From: Bacillus subtilis
GTDB lineage: Bacteria; Bacillota; Bacilli; Bacillales; Bacillaceae_C
Direction of reading: 5' to 3'
Length of the DNA stretch: 64,000 nt
Assembly: GCF_008764245.1 (NCBI RefSeq)
Contig: NZ_VTQV01000002.1
Coordinates: forward strand, 95,187-159,186
The position numbers were made by a program, and so were the translations under genes. The notes below the pieces were generated by a model, which saw only the letters and a program-made list of their open reading frames with translations, was not told the origin of the DNA and made no database searches. Positions 33,017 to 41,559 of the stretch are shown here, piece after piece; the first letter of the stretch is position 1, and the number at the start of each line of letters is the position of its first letter.

Positions 33017-33056
33017 AAAAGACGAGTCCGGAGTCTATTCGGATTCGTCTTTTTCT
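33017..33056 (+). terminator. Terminator of spoIIQ
   Basis: An aaaagacgagtccg / cggattcgtcttttt stem-loop with T tract. Confidence 0.85.
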
Positions 33057-33271
33057 TTGGATATCTTCCGTCATTTCTCGGGAAATAATGGCATTCATTT
33101 TGCGAAAAATAGCGGAAAATAAACCACTGAACGGGGCAGCTTACCAAAAGAAAGTCAGCTCTTGAACACTTATCTTAAACACCTATGATTATTACGAATT
33201 TAGGCATATATTTGCCATTAGGCCAATAAGTATATACAAACTGTACAAAATATTGTGAGTGTTTGAGGTGA

Positions 33272-33382
33272 GTGATCGTTCATTGGCATCCACATTTCGT
33301 TGAAGACATGCTTAGGTCCAGAAAAAGAGAAGGCTTTCAAATAAAGAATTCACTAAACAAATACCAGTTGCGAAAAGGGTGA
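33272..33382 (+). CDS. usd: Usd-like short leader ORF of spoIIID
   Basis: A GTG-started ORF of 36 codons with a gaggtga site partly overlapping its start. In B. subtilis a short ORF (usd) upstream of spoIIID must be translated for spoIIID translation. I assign this by position and size only, not by sequence similarity. It ends 92 bases before the spoIIID start. In the intervening leader CACAC (33438-33442) can pair with GTGTG (33473-33477), which contains the spoIIID start codon, and ctcc can pair with the ggag of its ribosome binding site. Confidence 0.45.
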   Translation: MIVHWHPHFVEDMLRSRKREGFQIKNSLNKYQLRKG

Positions 33383-33474
33383 GATAAACCTAGCGCGAGC
33401 AGATGTAGAAATGATATAAAAAAGACGAGTCTCATTTCACACTCCTCACATCCAATTTGGGGAGGGCGAGAGGT

Positions 33475-33762
33475 GTGCACGATTACATCAAAGAGCGAAC
33501 AATCAAGATCGGTAAATATATCGTGGAGACAAGAAAAACAGTTCGTGTCATTGCGAAGGAATTTGGAGTATCAAAAAGCACGGTTCATAAAGATCTAACA
33601 GAAAGACTACCTGATATTAATCCTGACTTAGCAAATGAAGTAAAAACCATTTTAGAGTATCATAAATCAATTAGACATTTACGAGGAGGAGAGGCGACAA
33701 GACAAAAATATAAAAAGGAAGATGAAAAAGAAGAGCAATCAAAGATGGAGGTGATCAAATAG
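33475..33762 (+). CDS. spoIIID: Stage III sporulation transcriptional regulator SpoIIID
   Basis: A mother-cell DNA-binding protein that activates and represses many sigma-E and sigma-K genes. The 95-residue product has a helix-turn-helix in VRVIAKEFGVSKSTVHKDLT (about residues 22-41) and a basic C-terminal helix for minor-groove contacts. The GTG at 33475, behind ggagggcgagag, matches the known N terminus (MHDYIKERTIKIG). Its start region may be sequestered in a hairpin. The tail is richer in Lys and Glu than in B. subtilis. Confidence 0.96.
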   Translation: MHDYIKERTIKIGKYIVETRKTVRVIAKEFGVSKSTVHKDLTERLPDINPDLANEVKTILEYHKSIRHLRGGEATRQKYKKEDEKEEQSKMEVIK

Positions 33763-33790
33763 AGACGATCAAGTAAATTTTTCGCATTAT

Positions 33791-33828
33791 GCAGGTGGAT
33801 GCATGGTAATATGCTCCATCTGTTTTTA
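33791..33828 (+). terminator. Terminator of spoIIID
   Basis: A gcaggtggatgcat / atgctccatctg imperfect stem followed by five T. The rest of the 384-bp gap to mbl has only a short atagcgctat palindrome and no gene that I can support. Confidence 0.65.
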
Positions 33829-34146
33829 TATTTCATTAATCATGCATTTCGAACCATTTTTGGAGCATTTAAGTATTCGATAGCGCTATTTGTCACTGAA
33901 ATTAAAATTTGCTTGAATTATTTCTAAAAACCTACGTATTCATTGGAGGATTGTGGTAAAATAAGCAATTAGGGAATATTATATGGTGAGACTTTTTACC
34001 TGCTTACTCTATAACAAAACCCAACGGTATATTTCACCGTAAAATAGGAACTTAGTCTGCTTTTTTAGGCATTGATTTTTAAAAATACAAACTACAAATG
34101 ACAAATAGCCCGTACGAGGGATTGAAATTAGAAAGAAGGGAAAAGG

Positions 34147-35148
34147 ATGTTTGCAAAGGATATCGGTATCGATTTAGGAACGGCAAATGTATTAATTCAT
34201 GTAAAAGGGCAAGGGATCATCCTAAATGAACCCTCCGTGGTCGCAATTGATCGCAATCAAAATAGAGTATTAGCTGTCGGAGAGGAAGCTAGGCAAATGA
34301 TCGGAAGAACGCCAGGAAATATTATGGCGATTCGTCCATTAAAAGATGGTGTTATCGCGGATTTTGATGTGACAGAAACGATGCTCAAGCATTTTATACA
34401 TAAGTTAAATGTAAAAGGTTTCTTATCCAAACCAAGGATTTTAATATGTTGTCCAACAAATATTACGAGTGTTGAGCAAAAAGCAATTAGGGAAGCTGCG
34501 GAAAAGAGTGGTGGTAAAAAGGTTTTTCTTGAAGAGGAACCGAAAGTCGCTGCAATTGGGGCAGGAATGGATATATTCCAACCTAGTGGTAACATGGTTG
34601 TGGACATTGGCGGTGGAACGGCCGATATTGCTGTTCTCTCTATGGGCGACATTGTGACATCTTCCTCCATCAAAATGGCTGGAGATAAATTCGATCAAGA
34701 AATATTAAATTACGTAAAAAAACAATATAAATTATTAATTGGAGAACGTACGGCAGAAGACATCAAAATTAATATCGGTACTGTATTTCCAGGTTCTCGC
34801 AAGGAAGAAATGGATATACGGGGTCGTGATATGGTTTCTGGTCTTCCTAGAACCATTACGATTCATTCTAAAGAAGTCGAAGAGGCTCTCCATGAACCCA
34901 TTGAGACTATTGTGCAATCGGCTAAAATGGTTTTAGAAAAAACTCCACCAGAGCTATCAGCTGATATTATTGACAGAGGCATTATGTTAACGGGGGGCGG
35001 AGCTCTTCTTCATGGAATGGACGAACTGTTAGCTGATCAGCTAAAGGTACCTGTCCTGATCGCAGAACATCCAATGGATGCAGTCGCAATGGGAACAGGC
35101 ATTATGCTTAAAAATATAGATCTTGTGACACGCCGAACGATCATTTAA
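34147..35148 (+). CDS. mbl: Rod-shape-determining actin homologue Mbl
   Basis: An MreB-family filament protein that guides lateral wall synthesis along the membrane. Actin-type phosphate loops DLGTANVLI (about residues 8-16) and DIGGGTAD (about 156-163), and the adenosine motif TGGGALLHG near the C terminus, are present. 333 residues, as in B. subtilis. An agaaggga site precedes the ATG. Position between spoIIID and flhO identifies it as mbl rather than mreB or mreBH. Confidence 0.96.
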   Translation: MFAKDIGIDLGTANVLIHVKGQGIILNEPSVVAIDRNQNRVLAVGEEARQMIGRTPGNIMAIRPLKDGVIADFDVTETMLKHFIHKLNVKGFLSKPRILICCPTNITSVEQKAIREAAEKSGGKKVFLEEEPKVAAIGAGMDIFQPSGNMVVDIGGGTADIAVLSMGDIVTSSSIKMAGDKFDQEILNYVKKQYKLLIGERTAEDIKINIGTVFPGSRKEEMDIRGRDMVSGLPRTITIHSKEVEEALHEPIETIVQSAKMVLEKTPPELSADIIDRGIMLTGGGALLHGMDELLADQLKVPVLIAEHPMDAVAMGTGIMLKNIDLVTRRTII

Positions 35149-35157
35149 CGAACTTAA

Positions 35158-35314
35158 AGTGTCTGTTCAAAAAGGAGAATAAAAAGGACCAAGAAGTTCG
35201 AGGCGGCGCAGCCTTCGAGCAGCGGAATGTATGCATTTAGATACATGAGCAGCGGAGAAGCAAGCCAACGAAGAAATTCGCAGTGTCATTTTTACCGGAC
35301 TTTTTGAACATCCT
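35158..35314 (-). mobile_element. Inverted-repeat element, short copy (B)
   Basis: Perfect 11-bp inverted ends TGTTCAAAAAG (35164-35174) and CTTTTTGAACA (35300-35310) enclose about 125 bp. It is the inverse of copy A at 30.2 kb but lacks the inserted GGA hairpins. It keeps gaggcggcgcagccttcgagc, agcggagaagcaagccaacg and the aaattcgcagtgtcattttt end. No direct target duplication is obvious. It separates mbl from flhO. Confidence 0.8.
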
Positions 35315-35390
35315 CTTAAAAGGAATGTTCACTCTGTCGATATAAGAAGTATTAATAAATGCAAAACGATAAAGGTGTGTGAAGGTTTAT

Positions 35391-36176
35391 ATGTTGAGAG
35401 GTTTATCTACAGCAGCATCCGGAATGTACGCACAGCAACGCAAGACAGATCTAGTTACGAATAATTTAGCCAATATGAATACTCCTGGATATAAAGAGAG
35501 TCAATCTGCCATACGGGCATTTCCAGAAATGCTTCTGCAAAAAGTAGGTGGGATCGAAAAGCCTAATCTTCCTAAAGAAGTGGGGACGATCAATACGGGC
35601 GTATACATGCAGGAAACACTGCCAAGATATGTACAAGGTGACCTTCATCAAACAAACGAAAACACTGATTTAGCTCTTACAAATGGACCAAATGGTACCG
35701 TGTTTTTTACAGTGGAAGATCAAAATCAGGTCAAGTATACACGGAATGGCCGCCTTGTCATAGATGAAGAAGGAATATTAACGACAACAGAGGGGTTCCC
35801 TGTTTTGGATCGACAAGGGAACCAGATTACTTTAGACAATGATCAATTCACCGTAACATCAAACGGGGTGATTACGATGAATGGTAATCAAGTTGCCCAG
35901 TTAGGGATTGCATTAACAGATGACCCTCAAGAACTTATTCCAGAAGGAAATGGCCTTTTACGTACAGAAGAGGGGGCTGGAGAGCTTCCATTTGCCGATC
36001 AAGAGCCTTTTAGTGTTTCTCAAGGTTTTTATGAACGATCGAATGTAGACCCATCTCGAGCGATGACCGAGATGCTTAGTGCTTATCGATCATTTGAAGC
36101 CAATCAGAAAATTGTACAGGCCTATGATAGAAGCTTAGATAAAGCCGTGAACGAAGTCGGCAAAGTGAATGGGTAA
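35391..36176 (+). CDS. flhO: Flagellar hook-basal body protein FlhO
   Basis: A rod/hook family protein (FlgE/F/G-like) exported by the flagellar type III system. The N-terminal flagellar rod motif (GMYAQQRKTDLVTNNLANMN, residues about 12-31) and the C-terminal EMLSAYRSFEANQKIVQAYD helix are both present. ATG 35391, after gaagg, gives 261 residues; a GTG 12 bases upstream is also open. It pairs with flhP 33 bp downstream, the usual mbl-flhO-flhP order. Confidence 0.93.
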   Translation: MLRGLSTAASGMYAQQRKTDLVTNNLANMNTPGYKESQSAIRAFPEMLLQKVGGIEKPNLPKEVGTINTGVYMQETLPRYVQGDLHQTNENTDLALTNGPNGTVFFTVEDQNQVKYTRNGRLVIDEEGILTTTEGFPVLDRQGNQITLDNDQFTVTSNGVITMNGNQVAQLGIALTDDPQELIPEGNGLLRTEEGAGELPFADQEPFSVSQGFYERSNVDPSRAMTEMLSAYRSFEANQKIVQAYDRSLDKAVNEVGKVNG

Positions 36177-36209
36177 CCTGAGGTTTAAGGGCTAAAGGAG
36201 GGGTCATAG

Positions 36210-37031
36210 ATGAGTCATATGATGTCAACTGCAGTAAATACAATGAATCAATTACAAAAACAATTTGATCTGATCAGTCATAATATTAGTAACTCCCAAA
36301 CAACCGGTTTTAAAACGCAAAATGCTTCATTTTCTGAATTAATGGTTCAATCTATTAACAATCAGTCTGCTGAAGAGAAGGAAATTGGGAGAATATCGCC
36401 CTTAGGCATTCGCCAAGGAGTCGGAGCGAGGGTGACAAAACTGCCGATCAGCATGCAGCAAGGTTCGTTAAAAACAACTGGTCGACCATTGGATATTGCA
36501 TTTACGAGTCCAAATCAGTTCTTGAAAGTATCTGATGAAGGTGCACTCAGGTTTACAAGAAATGGTGCTTTATATCTGATGCCACTAGATAATCAACAAG
36601 GCACCCAGCTTGTAAATCAGGATGGCCACCCTATTCTTGATGAGAACAACAATCGCATTGTTTTGCCGAATGATATAAGCAATATTCAAATCAATGACCA
36701 TGGCCAGTTTACGGCAGAAGGATTACCGGCTCCCATTCATTTGGGGATTATTGAAGTAAAGAAACCACAATTACTCGAACAAAAAGGGGATTCCTTACTT
36801 GGTCTTCCGGATGACCTCAATGTCGAGGCAGGGGAGATCTATACGGATTTAACGGGAGATGCTGGTCTACGAGGGAGTATCGGCATACAGCAGCAAACCC
36901 TTGAGAATTCTAATGTAGATGTTGGTGCGGAACTGTCGAATATGATGATGGTCCAACGTGCTTTACAGTTTCAATCCAGATCGATTTCTATATCAGACCA
37001 AATGTTGGGAATTATCAACAATATTCGTTAA
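36210..37031 (+). CDS. flhP: Flagellar hook-basal body protein FlhP
   Basis: The second FlgG-like rod protein of the pair. It has the N-terminal rod helix LQKQFDLISHNISNSQTTGF and the C-terminal ELSNMMMVQRALQFQSRSIS helix. 273 residues; strong aaaggagggg site. It is probably cotranscribed with flhO. Its presence indicates a motile organism, together with the chemoreceptor at 13.7 kb. Confidence 0.94.
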   Translation: MSHMMSTAVNTMNQLQKQFDLISHNISNSQTTGFKTQNASFSELMVQSINNQSAEEKEIGRISPLGIRQGVGARVTKLPISMQQGSLKTTGRPLDIAFTSPNQFLKVSDEGALRFTRNGALYLMPLDNQQGTQLVNQDGHPILDENNNRIVLPNDISNIQINDHGQFTAEGLPAPIHLGIIEVKKPQLLEQKGDSLLGLPDDLNVEAGEIYTDLTGDAGLRGSIGIQQQTLENSNVDVGAELSNMMMVQRALQFQSRSISISDQMLGIINNIR

Positions 37032-37063
37032 AATATGATATGATAAAGTGAAACTTTTATTCG

Positions 37064-37106
37064 AAGGGACAAATCTTCTAAAGATGCGTAGGTTTGTCCC
37101 TCATTC
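37064..37106 (+). terminator. Terminator after flhP
   Basis: An aagggacaaatc / ggtttgtccctc stem with a 15-base loop and a modest T-rich end. Confidence 0.6.
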
Positions 37107-37174
37107 AATACTTAGCAAGTAAATTTTTCGTTTTAATTATTTTTACTGATTAAAACAAAGGAGTTTATCGCAAG

Positions 37175-37471
37175 ATGGCCAATCAAATCAGCCAAGAGAA
37201 AGTCCAGTCAAAACAAGAATGGAAAAAGAAAAAGCATGAGAACAAGATCAAAAAGCAATCAAGCTCAAAGGAGAAGCAGTCTAATAAACGAGTTCGAATT
37301 AGGCTTATTCCCATATGGCTTCGTTTGATTTTACTCATAATCTTTGTCGCAGCAAGTCTTGCTGGTGGCCTGATGATTGGTTATGGGGTGATGGGTGATG
37401 GCAATCCCAAGGACGTTTTTAAAAAGACAACATGGACTCATATCATTGATGTCGTTGTCGAAGATAAGTAA
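37175..37471 (+). CDS. EpuA-type small membrane protein (annotated 'RNA polymerase subunit beta' family)
   Basis: A 98-residue protein with a very basic N-terminal half (Lys/Gln-rich, residues 8-45), one membrane helix (about 49-71) and a short extracytoplasmic tail (GMIG-like GYGVMGDGNPKDVFKKTTW). It fits the PF11772 EpuA family, misleadingly named after RNA polymerase beta. Its function is unknown. It lies between flhP and fabZ, as in other Bacillus. An aaaggag site precedes the ATG. Confidence 0.75.
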   Translation: MANQISQEKVQSKQEWKKKKHENKIKKQSSSKEKQSNKRVRIRLIPIWLRLILLIIFVAASLAGGLMIGYGVMGDGNPKDVFKKTTWTHIIDVVVEDK

Positions 37472-37564
37472 TTCTATTGAACCTTCTTTTATTATGACGC
37501 GACTTCAGCTATGAAAGCTTGTGCTTTACATTATCTTTAGATTTAAAAGTAAGGAGGTACTGAG

Positions 37565-37987
37565 ATGTTGGATATTCAACAAATTAAGGAAATTATTCCT
37601 CATCGCTATCCCTTTTTGTTAGTAGATCGGGTTTTGGAAGTGGAAGCGGGGAAAAAAGCTGTTGCCATTAAAAATGTGACCGCAAATGAGCCCTTTTTCA
37701 ATGGGCATTTTCCGGAATACCCTGTCATGCCAGGAGTTCTAATTGTGGAAGCCTTAGCGCAAACAAGTGGCATTGCGATGATGCAAACTTCAGAAAATGA
37801 AGGGAAGCTCGGCTTATTTGCCGGTATTGATAAGTGCCGTTTTAAACGTCAAGTTGTTCCAGGGGATCAACTAAAGCTTGAAGCAGAAATTACGCGTATG
37901 AGAGGATCCATTGCAAAAGCGAATGTTAAGGCAACCGTAGAAGACGAACTCGTCTGCGAAGCGGAAATCATGTTTGCTATAAAGTAA
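37565..37987 (+). CDS. fabZ: 3-hydroxyacyl-[acyl-carrier-protein] dehydratase FabZ
   Basis: It dehydrates 3-hydroxyacyl-ACP in type II fatty-acid elongation. A 140-residue hot-dog fold with catalytic His48 ([13 protein letters not shown]) and Glu62 (VEALAQ). A strong aaggagg site lies before the ATG. It is followed by its own terminator. Confidence 0.97.
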   Translation: MLDIQQIKEIIPHRYPFLLVDRVLEVEAGKKAVAIKNVTANEPFFNGHFPEYPVMPGVLIVEALAQTSGIAMMQTSENEGKLGLFAGIDKCRFKRQVVPGDQLKLEAEITRMRGSIAKANVKATVEDELVCEAEIMFAIK

Positions 37988-37997
37988 ATGATATGGG

Positions 37998-38034
37998 AAA
38001 AAGCTGACAATCCACGATCGGATTGTCAGCTTTT
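37998..38034 (+). terminator. Terminator of fabZ
   Basis: A perfect 15-bp stem aaaagctgacaatcc / ggattgtcagctttt. Confidence 0.85.
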
Positions 38035-38244
38035 GCTTAGAAAGGATGTTTTATTTGTTGAAAAGTGGATATAGTATGGGTAGAAACAAGCTTCAAATAT
38101 TAAATTTAAAATTATAGAAAGTTTTTTGCAAGGTTTTTCCGATTTTGGGAAAGCTAATGTCAGGCTAAGTGCAATGTTATATTTTGTATAACAAAGCCGA
38201 AAAAACCCGCCTATATTGGGCAAATCTGAAAGGAGCTTACCAAA

Positions 38245-38523
38245 ATGAACATGAAATGGTCGAAGTATGTAGGAGCAGCGGCATTGGCCTCGGTATTATT
38301 AGTAGGGTGTGCGAATAATGATAATGATCAAAATCCTCCACCCCCGGTAAATGATAACGGAGTCAATGACAATGACAACAATGGCGTGAATGACAACAAC
38401 GGAGTAAATGACAATGGCGTCAATGACACGGACATGAATAACGATATGGACGGCAATGACAATATTAACAACGATAATGATATGAATAATGACAACAATA
38501 TGAATGATGATGACAGGAAATAA
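38245..38523 (+). CDS. Asn/Asp-repeat lipoprotein
   Basis: A 92-residue predicted lipoprotein. A signal peptide with Lys near the N terminus and the lipobox LLVGC (Cys22) is followed by a tail made almost only of Asn and Asp with Gly, Val and Met, in a drifting NDNNGVNDN pattern. The mature part is likely disordered and may bind cations. A gaaaggagc site precedes the ATG. I know no characterised homologue. The repeats look like expansion of an aatgacaacaat-type microsatellite. A gcagg...cctgc hairpin follows the stop codon. Confidence 0.7.
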   Translation: MNMKWSKYVGAAALASVLLVGCANNDNDQNPPPPVNDNGVNDNDNNGVNDNNGVNDNGVNDTDMNNDMDGNDNINNDNDMNNDNNMNDDDRK

Positions 38524-38550
38524 GCAGGAGAAACTCCCCTGCTTTTCCTA
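38522..38550 (+). terminator. Terminator after the Asn/Asp lipoprotein
   Basis: An agcaggag / ctcccctgct stem with a short loop, followed by ttttcct. Confidence 0.6.
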
Positions 38551-38730
38551 TGTAAAATGAACAGCAGAATAGTGAACTTAGCTATAAAAGATCAGGAGCA
38601 ACGGAGAGATAACGAATTCATAGCTGAAGATATCTCCCACCTAGAGGATGTAAGGCAACCGATCGATAATAAGGTGGGAGCTGAATTTCGATTGGCAAAG
38701 AAGGCAGCTAATTAAATCTGTAATGGTCAA

Positions 38731-39723
38731 TTAATGATTCATTGTTTTTCTTATTTCGCCAATATTGCTAATTGATAAGTCAGTAATGTCCGCAATTTCT
38801 TCATCAGTAAAGTTTCTATGAATTAGTCTGATAGCTGTTTCTCTTTTTTCTTCTTTAATAGCCTCTTTTGCAGCTTCTTTTGCAGCCTCTTCCCCAAGTC
38901 TTCTTCCCAATTCAGCCAAAAACGGTGAGCGTTCAGACATATTCGTACTCATTTTCAAATCCTCCTTATTCATAAAAATTTTAATATCTGAATAAACCTC
39001 TTCGTCTAAATGTTTCGGAAGACGTAACAAGAAATTGATAAAATAGGTCAATGCTTCTATATATAACTCGCTTTTTTGATGGTTAACCGCAAAACGTTGT
39101 AAGGTTTGCTTTAACAATTCCTTTTTTACCTCGGCCCTTTCTTCTTCATCTACTTTGTACTTTTTTGCATATATTCCCGCAATAATTGCATGTGCAAACG
39201 GGTTGGCTGATTTCTTTAGCGTCTCCAAATTCTTTTCATCATACTGATATACGTTATACGTATAAACCAATTGCGTACCGTGAAATGAGTAATGATAATA
39301 ATTCTTCGGGACAGATTGTTTCGGGCCTGTAATTAAGGCAATGGCATAAATTTCCGTTTGATGCCGATCAAGAATTCGATAAAAATATCGAAACATCCGT
39401 TTTGGGAAATCTTCTTCCGGATTATCTTGTACCTCGATATGCACCAATATCCACTTTTCACTTTTATCTTTCAGGTGAACCTTTACGATTTGGTCCACAA
39501 TGCCTTTGCCTTTTCTGTCATCCATCATCAGTTTATGCAGCTCTTGCTGAAGAAACTCAGGAGCATGGGAAAAGTCAATTAAATCATGTAAATCTGGTGC
39601 GAAAAAAGCAATTAATTCTTCGAATAGCTCGCCAATTAATTTTTTCCATAAGCCATCATAATCAATCTCGTTCGCTGTCGTGTAGTTTGATTTCTCTTCT
39701 TGAACGACTGCTGTTGCTAACAT
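38731..39723 (-). CDS. Rpn/YhgA-type PD-(D/E)XK nuclease (transposase-like)
   Basis: A 330-residue member of the recombination-promoting nuclease / putative transposase group. The nuclease-type core contains VDQIVKVHL and ILVHIEVQDNPEEDFPKRM, with Glu and Gln of the E-x-Q motif. A C-terminal Ala/Glu/Lys-rich helix (LGEEAAKEAAKEAIKEEKRE) precedes a small FTDEEIADITDLSISNIGEI module that is common at the end of these proteins. ATG 39723, after aaaggtgtga, is preferred to a start 14 codons upstream. No terminal inverted repeats were seen; host function is unknown. Confidence 0.75.
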   Translation of the reverse strand: MLATAVVQEEKSNYTTANEIDYDGLWKKLIGELFEELIAFFAPDLHDLIDFSHAPEFLQQELHKLMMDDRKGKGIVDQIVKVHLKDKSEKWILVHIEVQDNPEEDFPKRMFRYFYRILDRHQTEIYAIALITGPKQSVPKNYYHYSFHGTQLVYTYNVYQYDEKNLETLKKSANPFAHAIIAGIYAKKYKVDEEERAEVKKELLKQTLQRFAVNHQKSELYIEALTYFINFLLRLPKHLDEEVYSDIKIFMNKEDLKMSTNMSERSPFLAELGRRLGEEAAKEAAKEAIKEEKRETAIRLIHRNFTDEEIADITDLSISNIGEIRKTMNH

Positions 39724-39898
39724 TTTATCACACCTTTTATGGATTATGTAGTAAATATATACCATTATAACGGAACGTAGGTTTCCTGTCGACGGAAATG
39801 TTGAAAGAGAAGGAAAATTGCGATTTATGTCAAAAGTATAATAATAAAGGACAATAGAACTAATTGTCTCAAATAAAAATGAGAGAGGAAAGATTAAA

Positions 39899-40495
39899 AT
39901 GGGAGTTTACCTTTTTATGGACATCATGCCGCACCATATTGAGGAAAAAGCGTGGGAAGAAGTTTATGAGGAAACATTACAGCTTATTCAATCCTATCCG
40001 TTTATGGACGACTATGTTGATGAGGAGACATATGATTGTACATGGACATCAGGACAATCTATTGGATAAATTGATTGAGGAAAAGATGGAAAAAATAATA
40101 GCAGATAATGAAGCAAATATTACAGACGGACAAGAGTACGATGTGAAAGAACTAGATGATTTAATAATATGGGAAAAAGGACAGAGCATTGATCCCGAAT
40201 TAGAAAAAGTTGTGAAAAAAATGAAGTCTAAAATCAGTGAGTTTAATCTGCCAAATTATGAAAAGGTTTTTAAAACGATGTCAGTGAAGGATAAGATGGG
40301 ATATTTAACGGAAAACAATAGGTACTTTTAAATCCAGAAACAGGCATGGGATTATCTAATCGATCATGCCAACGATTACAAGATATTTACCACCTGGGCG
40401 ACAATTTTGTCGATCGAAGCAAATGGGTTATATATAAACAAATTATTGAAAGCGTTAATCAATAATCCAGCTTTACTGGAAACTTATATTTTATA
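39899..40495 (+). pseudogene. Broken gene of unknown family (frameshift and stop)
   Basis: A start with gagaggaaag and ATG at 39899 reads MGVYLFMDIMPHHIEEKAWE for about 55 codons before a stop. The continuing protein-like sequence is in another frame (MEKIIADNEANITDGQEYDV...) up to TAA at 40329. Past that stop the same frame stays open (QKQAWDYLIDHANDYKIFTT...) to 40495. One frameshift near 40030-40060 and one in-frame stop would join the three parts into a protein of about 195 residues. I do not recognise the family. Confidence 0.55.
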
Positions 40496-40499
40496 ATAA

Positions 40500-40530
40500 A
40501 AGCTTCCGTTCTTTAAGAACGGAGGCTTCG
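40500..40530. terminator. Bidirectional terminator between the pseudogene and ywpF
   Basis: An agcttccgttct / agaacggaggct stem-loop with A-rich and T-rich flanks. Confidence 0.75.
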
Positions 40531-40944
40531 TCATTTTTGCTTTGCCCTCATTCTTTTTTTGAATTCGGTCATTAATAAATCCCCGCTGTATCCTTCCTTA
40601 AGTAAATCATTTAATAACAATTCAGGATATTCGTTCCGTCTTTTCCTAAGAGTTCCCTGAAATAATACGCTAATATGGCTGCCGATTTCGCGAATGGTTA
40701 TGATTTTCACAGTAAATGGTGCGGGATCGTTGCCAGGATGAGTAATGACGACTCTAATTTCAAATGTATCCTTGTTCTCCCATTTTGCTTGAAATCTTTC
40801 CTTAAACTTTTTATCGATGTACGCCTCTATAATCCAATCCCCATCTTCACTTTCCATATTAATGACCAATCCATCTGTTAAAGGAATCTCAATGGCTTGC
40901 TGTTGATCGATTAATTGAAGAGCGATAATTTTAAAGCTTTTCAA
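40531..40944 (-). CDS. ywpF: YwpF-like protein
   Basis: A 137-residue cytoplasmic protein. By N-terminal pattern (MKSFKIIALQL, then PLTDGLVINME) and by position next to ssbB I assign it to the YwpF-like family, which has no established function. It has mixed beta-strand content and a basic C-terminal helix. The start follows gggaggga on the minus strand. It is divergently oriented to ssbB, with the ComK boxes in between. Confidence 0.65.
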   Translation of the reverse strand: MKSFKIIALQLIDQQQAIEIPLTDGLVINMESEDGDWIIEAYIDKKFKERFQAKWENKDTFEIRVVITHPGNDPAPFTVKIITIREIGSHISVLFQGTLRKRRNEYPELLLNDLLKEGYSGDLLMTEFKKRMRAKQK

Positions 40945-41014
40945 ATGTATCCCTCCCGTTCAGCCCTTTCTTAAAATTATAGCATTACTCGCCTATTTTT
41001 TTAAAATTTCTTCA

Positions 41015-41110
41015 AAAAGGGATTTTTCAGTGTAAATGCGTTAGCAAAATTGAATTTTGGCGGTGGAAATTCAAATTTTCAACAGAAGGTAGGCGAGAAA
41101 ATGGGATTTT
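41015..41110 (+). promoter_or_regulatory. Four phased ComK AT-boxes upstream of ssbB
   Basis: AAAA-N5-TTTT boxes occur at 41015-41027 (perfect), 41046-41058 (perfect), 41067-41079 (7/8) and 41098-41110 (perfect). The gaps between boxes are 18, 8 and 18 bp. Spacings of 8 and 18 bp are known for functional ComK K-boxes, and B. subtilis ssbB is strongly ComK-dependent. The sites end six bases before a -35 element. Confidence 0.8.
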
Positions 41111-41116
41111 GCTGAT

Positions 41117-41145
41117 TTTACGAATGAAAAAATGTCCGCTATGAT
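41117..41145 (+). promoter_or_regulatory. Promoter of ssbB
   Basis: TTTACG, a 17-bp spacer and TATGAT directly downstream of the ComK boxes. Confidence 0.6.
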
Positions 41146-41174
41146 ATGAATATCTTGTCGAAAAGGAGGAGGAA

Positions 41175-41519
41175 ATGGTGATTAATCAAGTAACATTGGT
41201 TGGGCGCTTAACGAAAGAACCCACACTTCGCTATACAATGGAAGGAAGAGCTGTGCTCAATGTGACGATTGCCCTGAATCGAACTTTTAAAAACGCCCAA
41301 GGAGAGTATGACGCAGATTTTGTCCTTTGTACTTTATGGGGGAAAACTGCTGAAAACACATCAAAATTTTGCAAAAAAGGTTCCCTAATTGGCATTACAG
41401 GGAGAATCCAAACGAGAAATTATGAAAACCCAGATGGAAAGCGAGTCTATGTTACAGAGGTTTTGGCTGAGTCAGTAAAATTTATGGATAAAAAACCAAC
41501 AGAGGAAAAAGCCTTTTAG
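41175..41519 (+). CDS. ssbB: Single-stranded DNA-binding protein SsbB (competence-associated)
   Basis: A short SSB of 114 residues, an OB-fold only, without the Gly/Pro-rich linker and acidic tip of the replicative SsbA. It protects incoming single-stranded DNA during transformation. Conserved strings are [16 protein letters not shown] and [13 protein letters not shown] strong aaaggaggagg site lies before the ATG. The ComK-box array upstream supports the competence role. A small ORF follows in the same transcript. Confidence 0.94.
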   Translation: MVINQVTLVGRLTKEPTLRYTMEGRAVLNVTIALNRTFKNAQGEYDADFVLCTLWGKTAENTSKFCKKGSLIGITGRIQTRNYENPDGKRVYVTEVLAESVKFMDKKPTEEKAF

Positions 41520-41559
41520 GTTACTGGCACACTTAGGATTTTGTCGAGGAGGTGAATAC

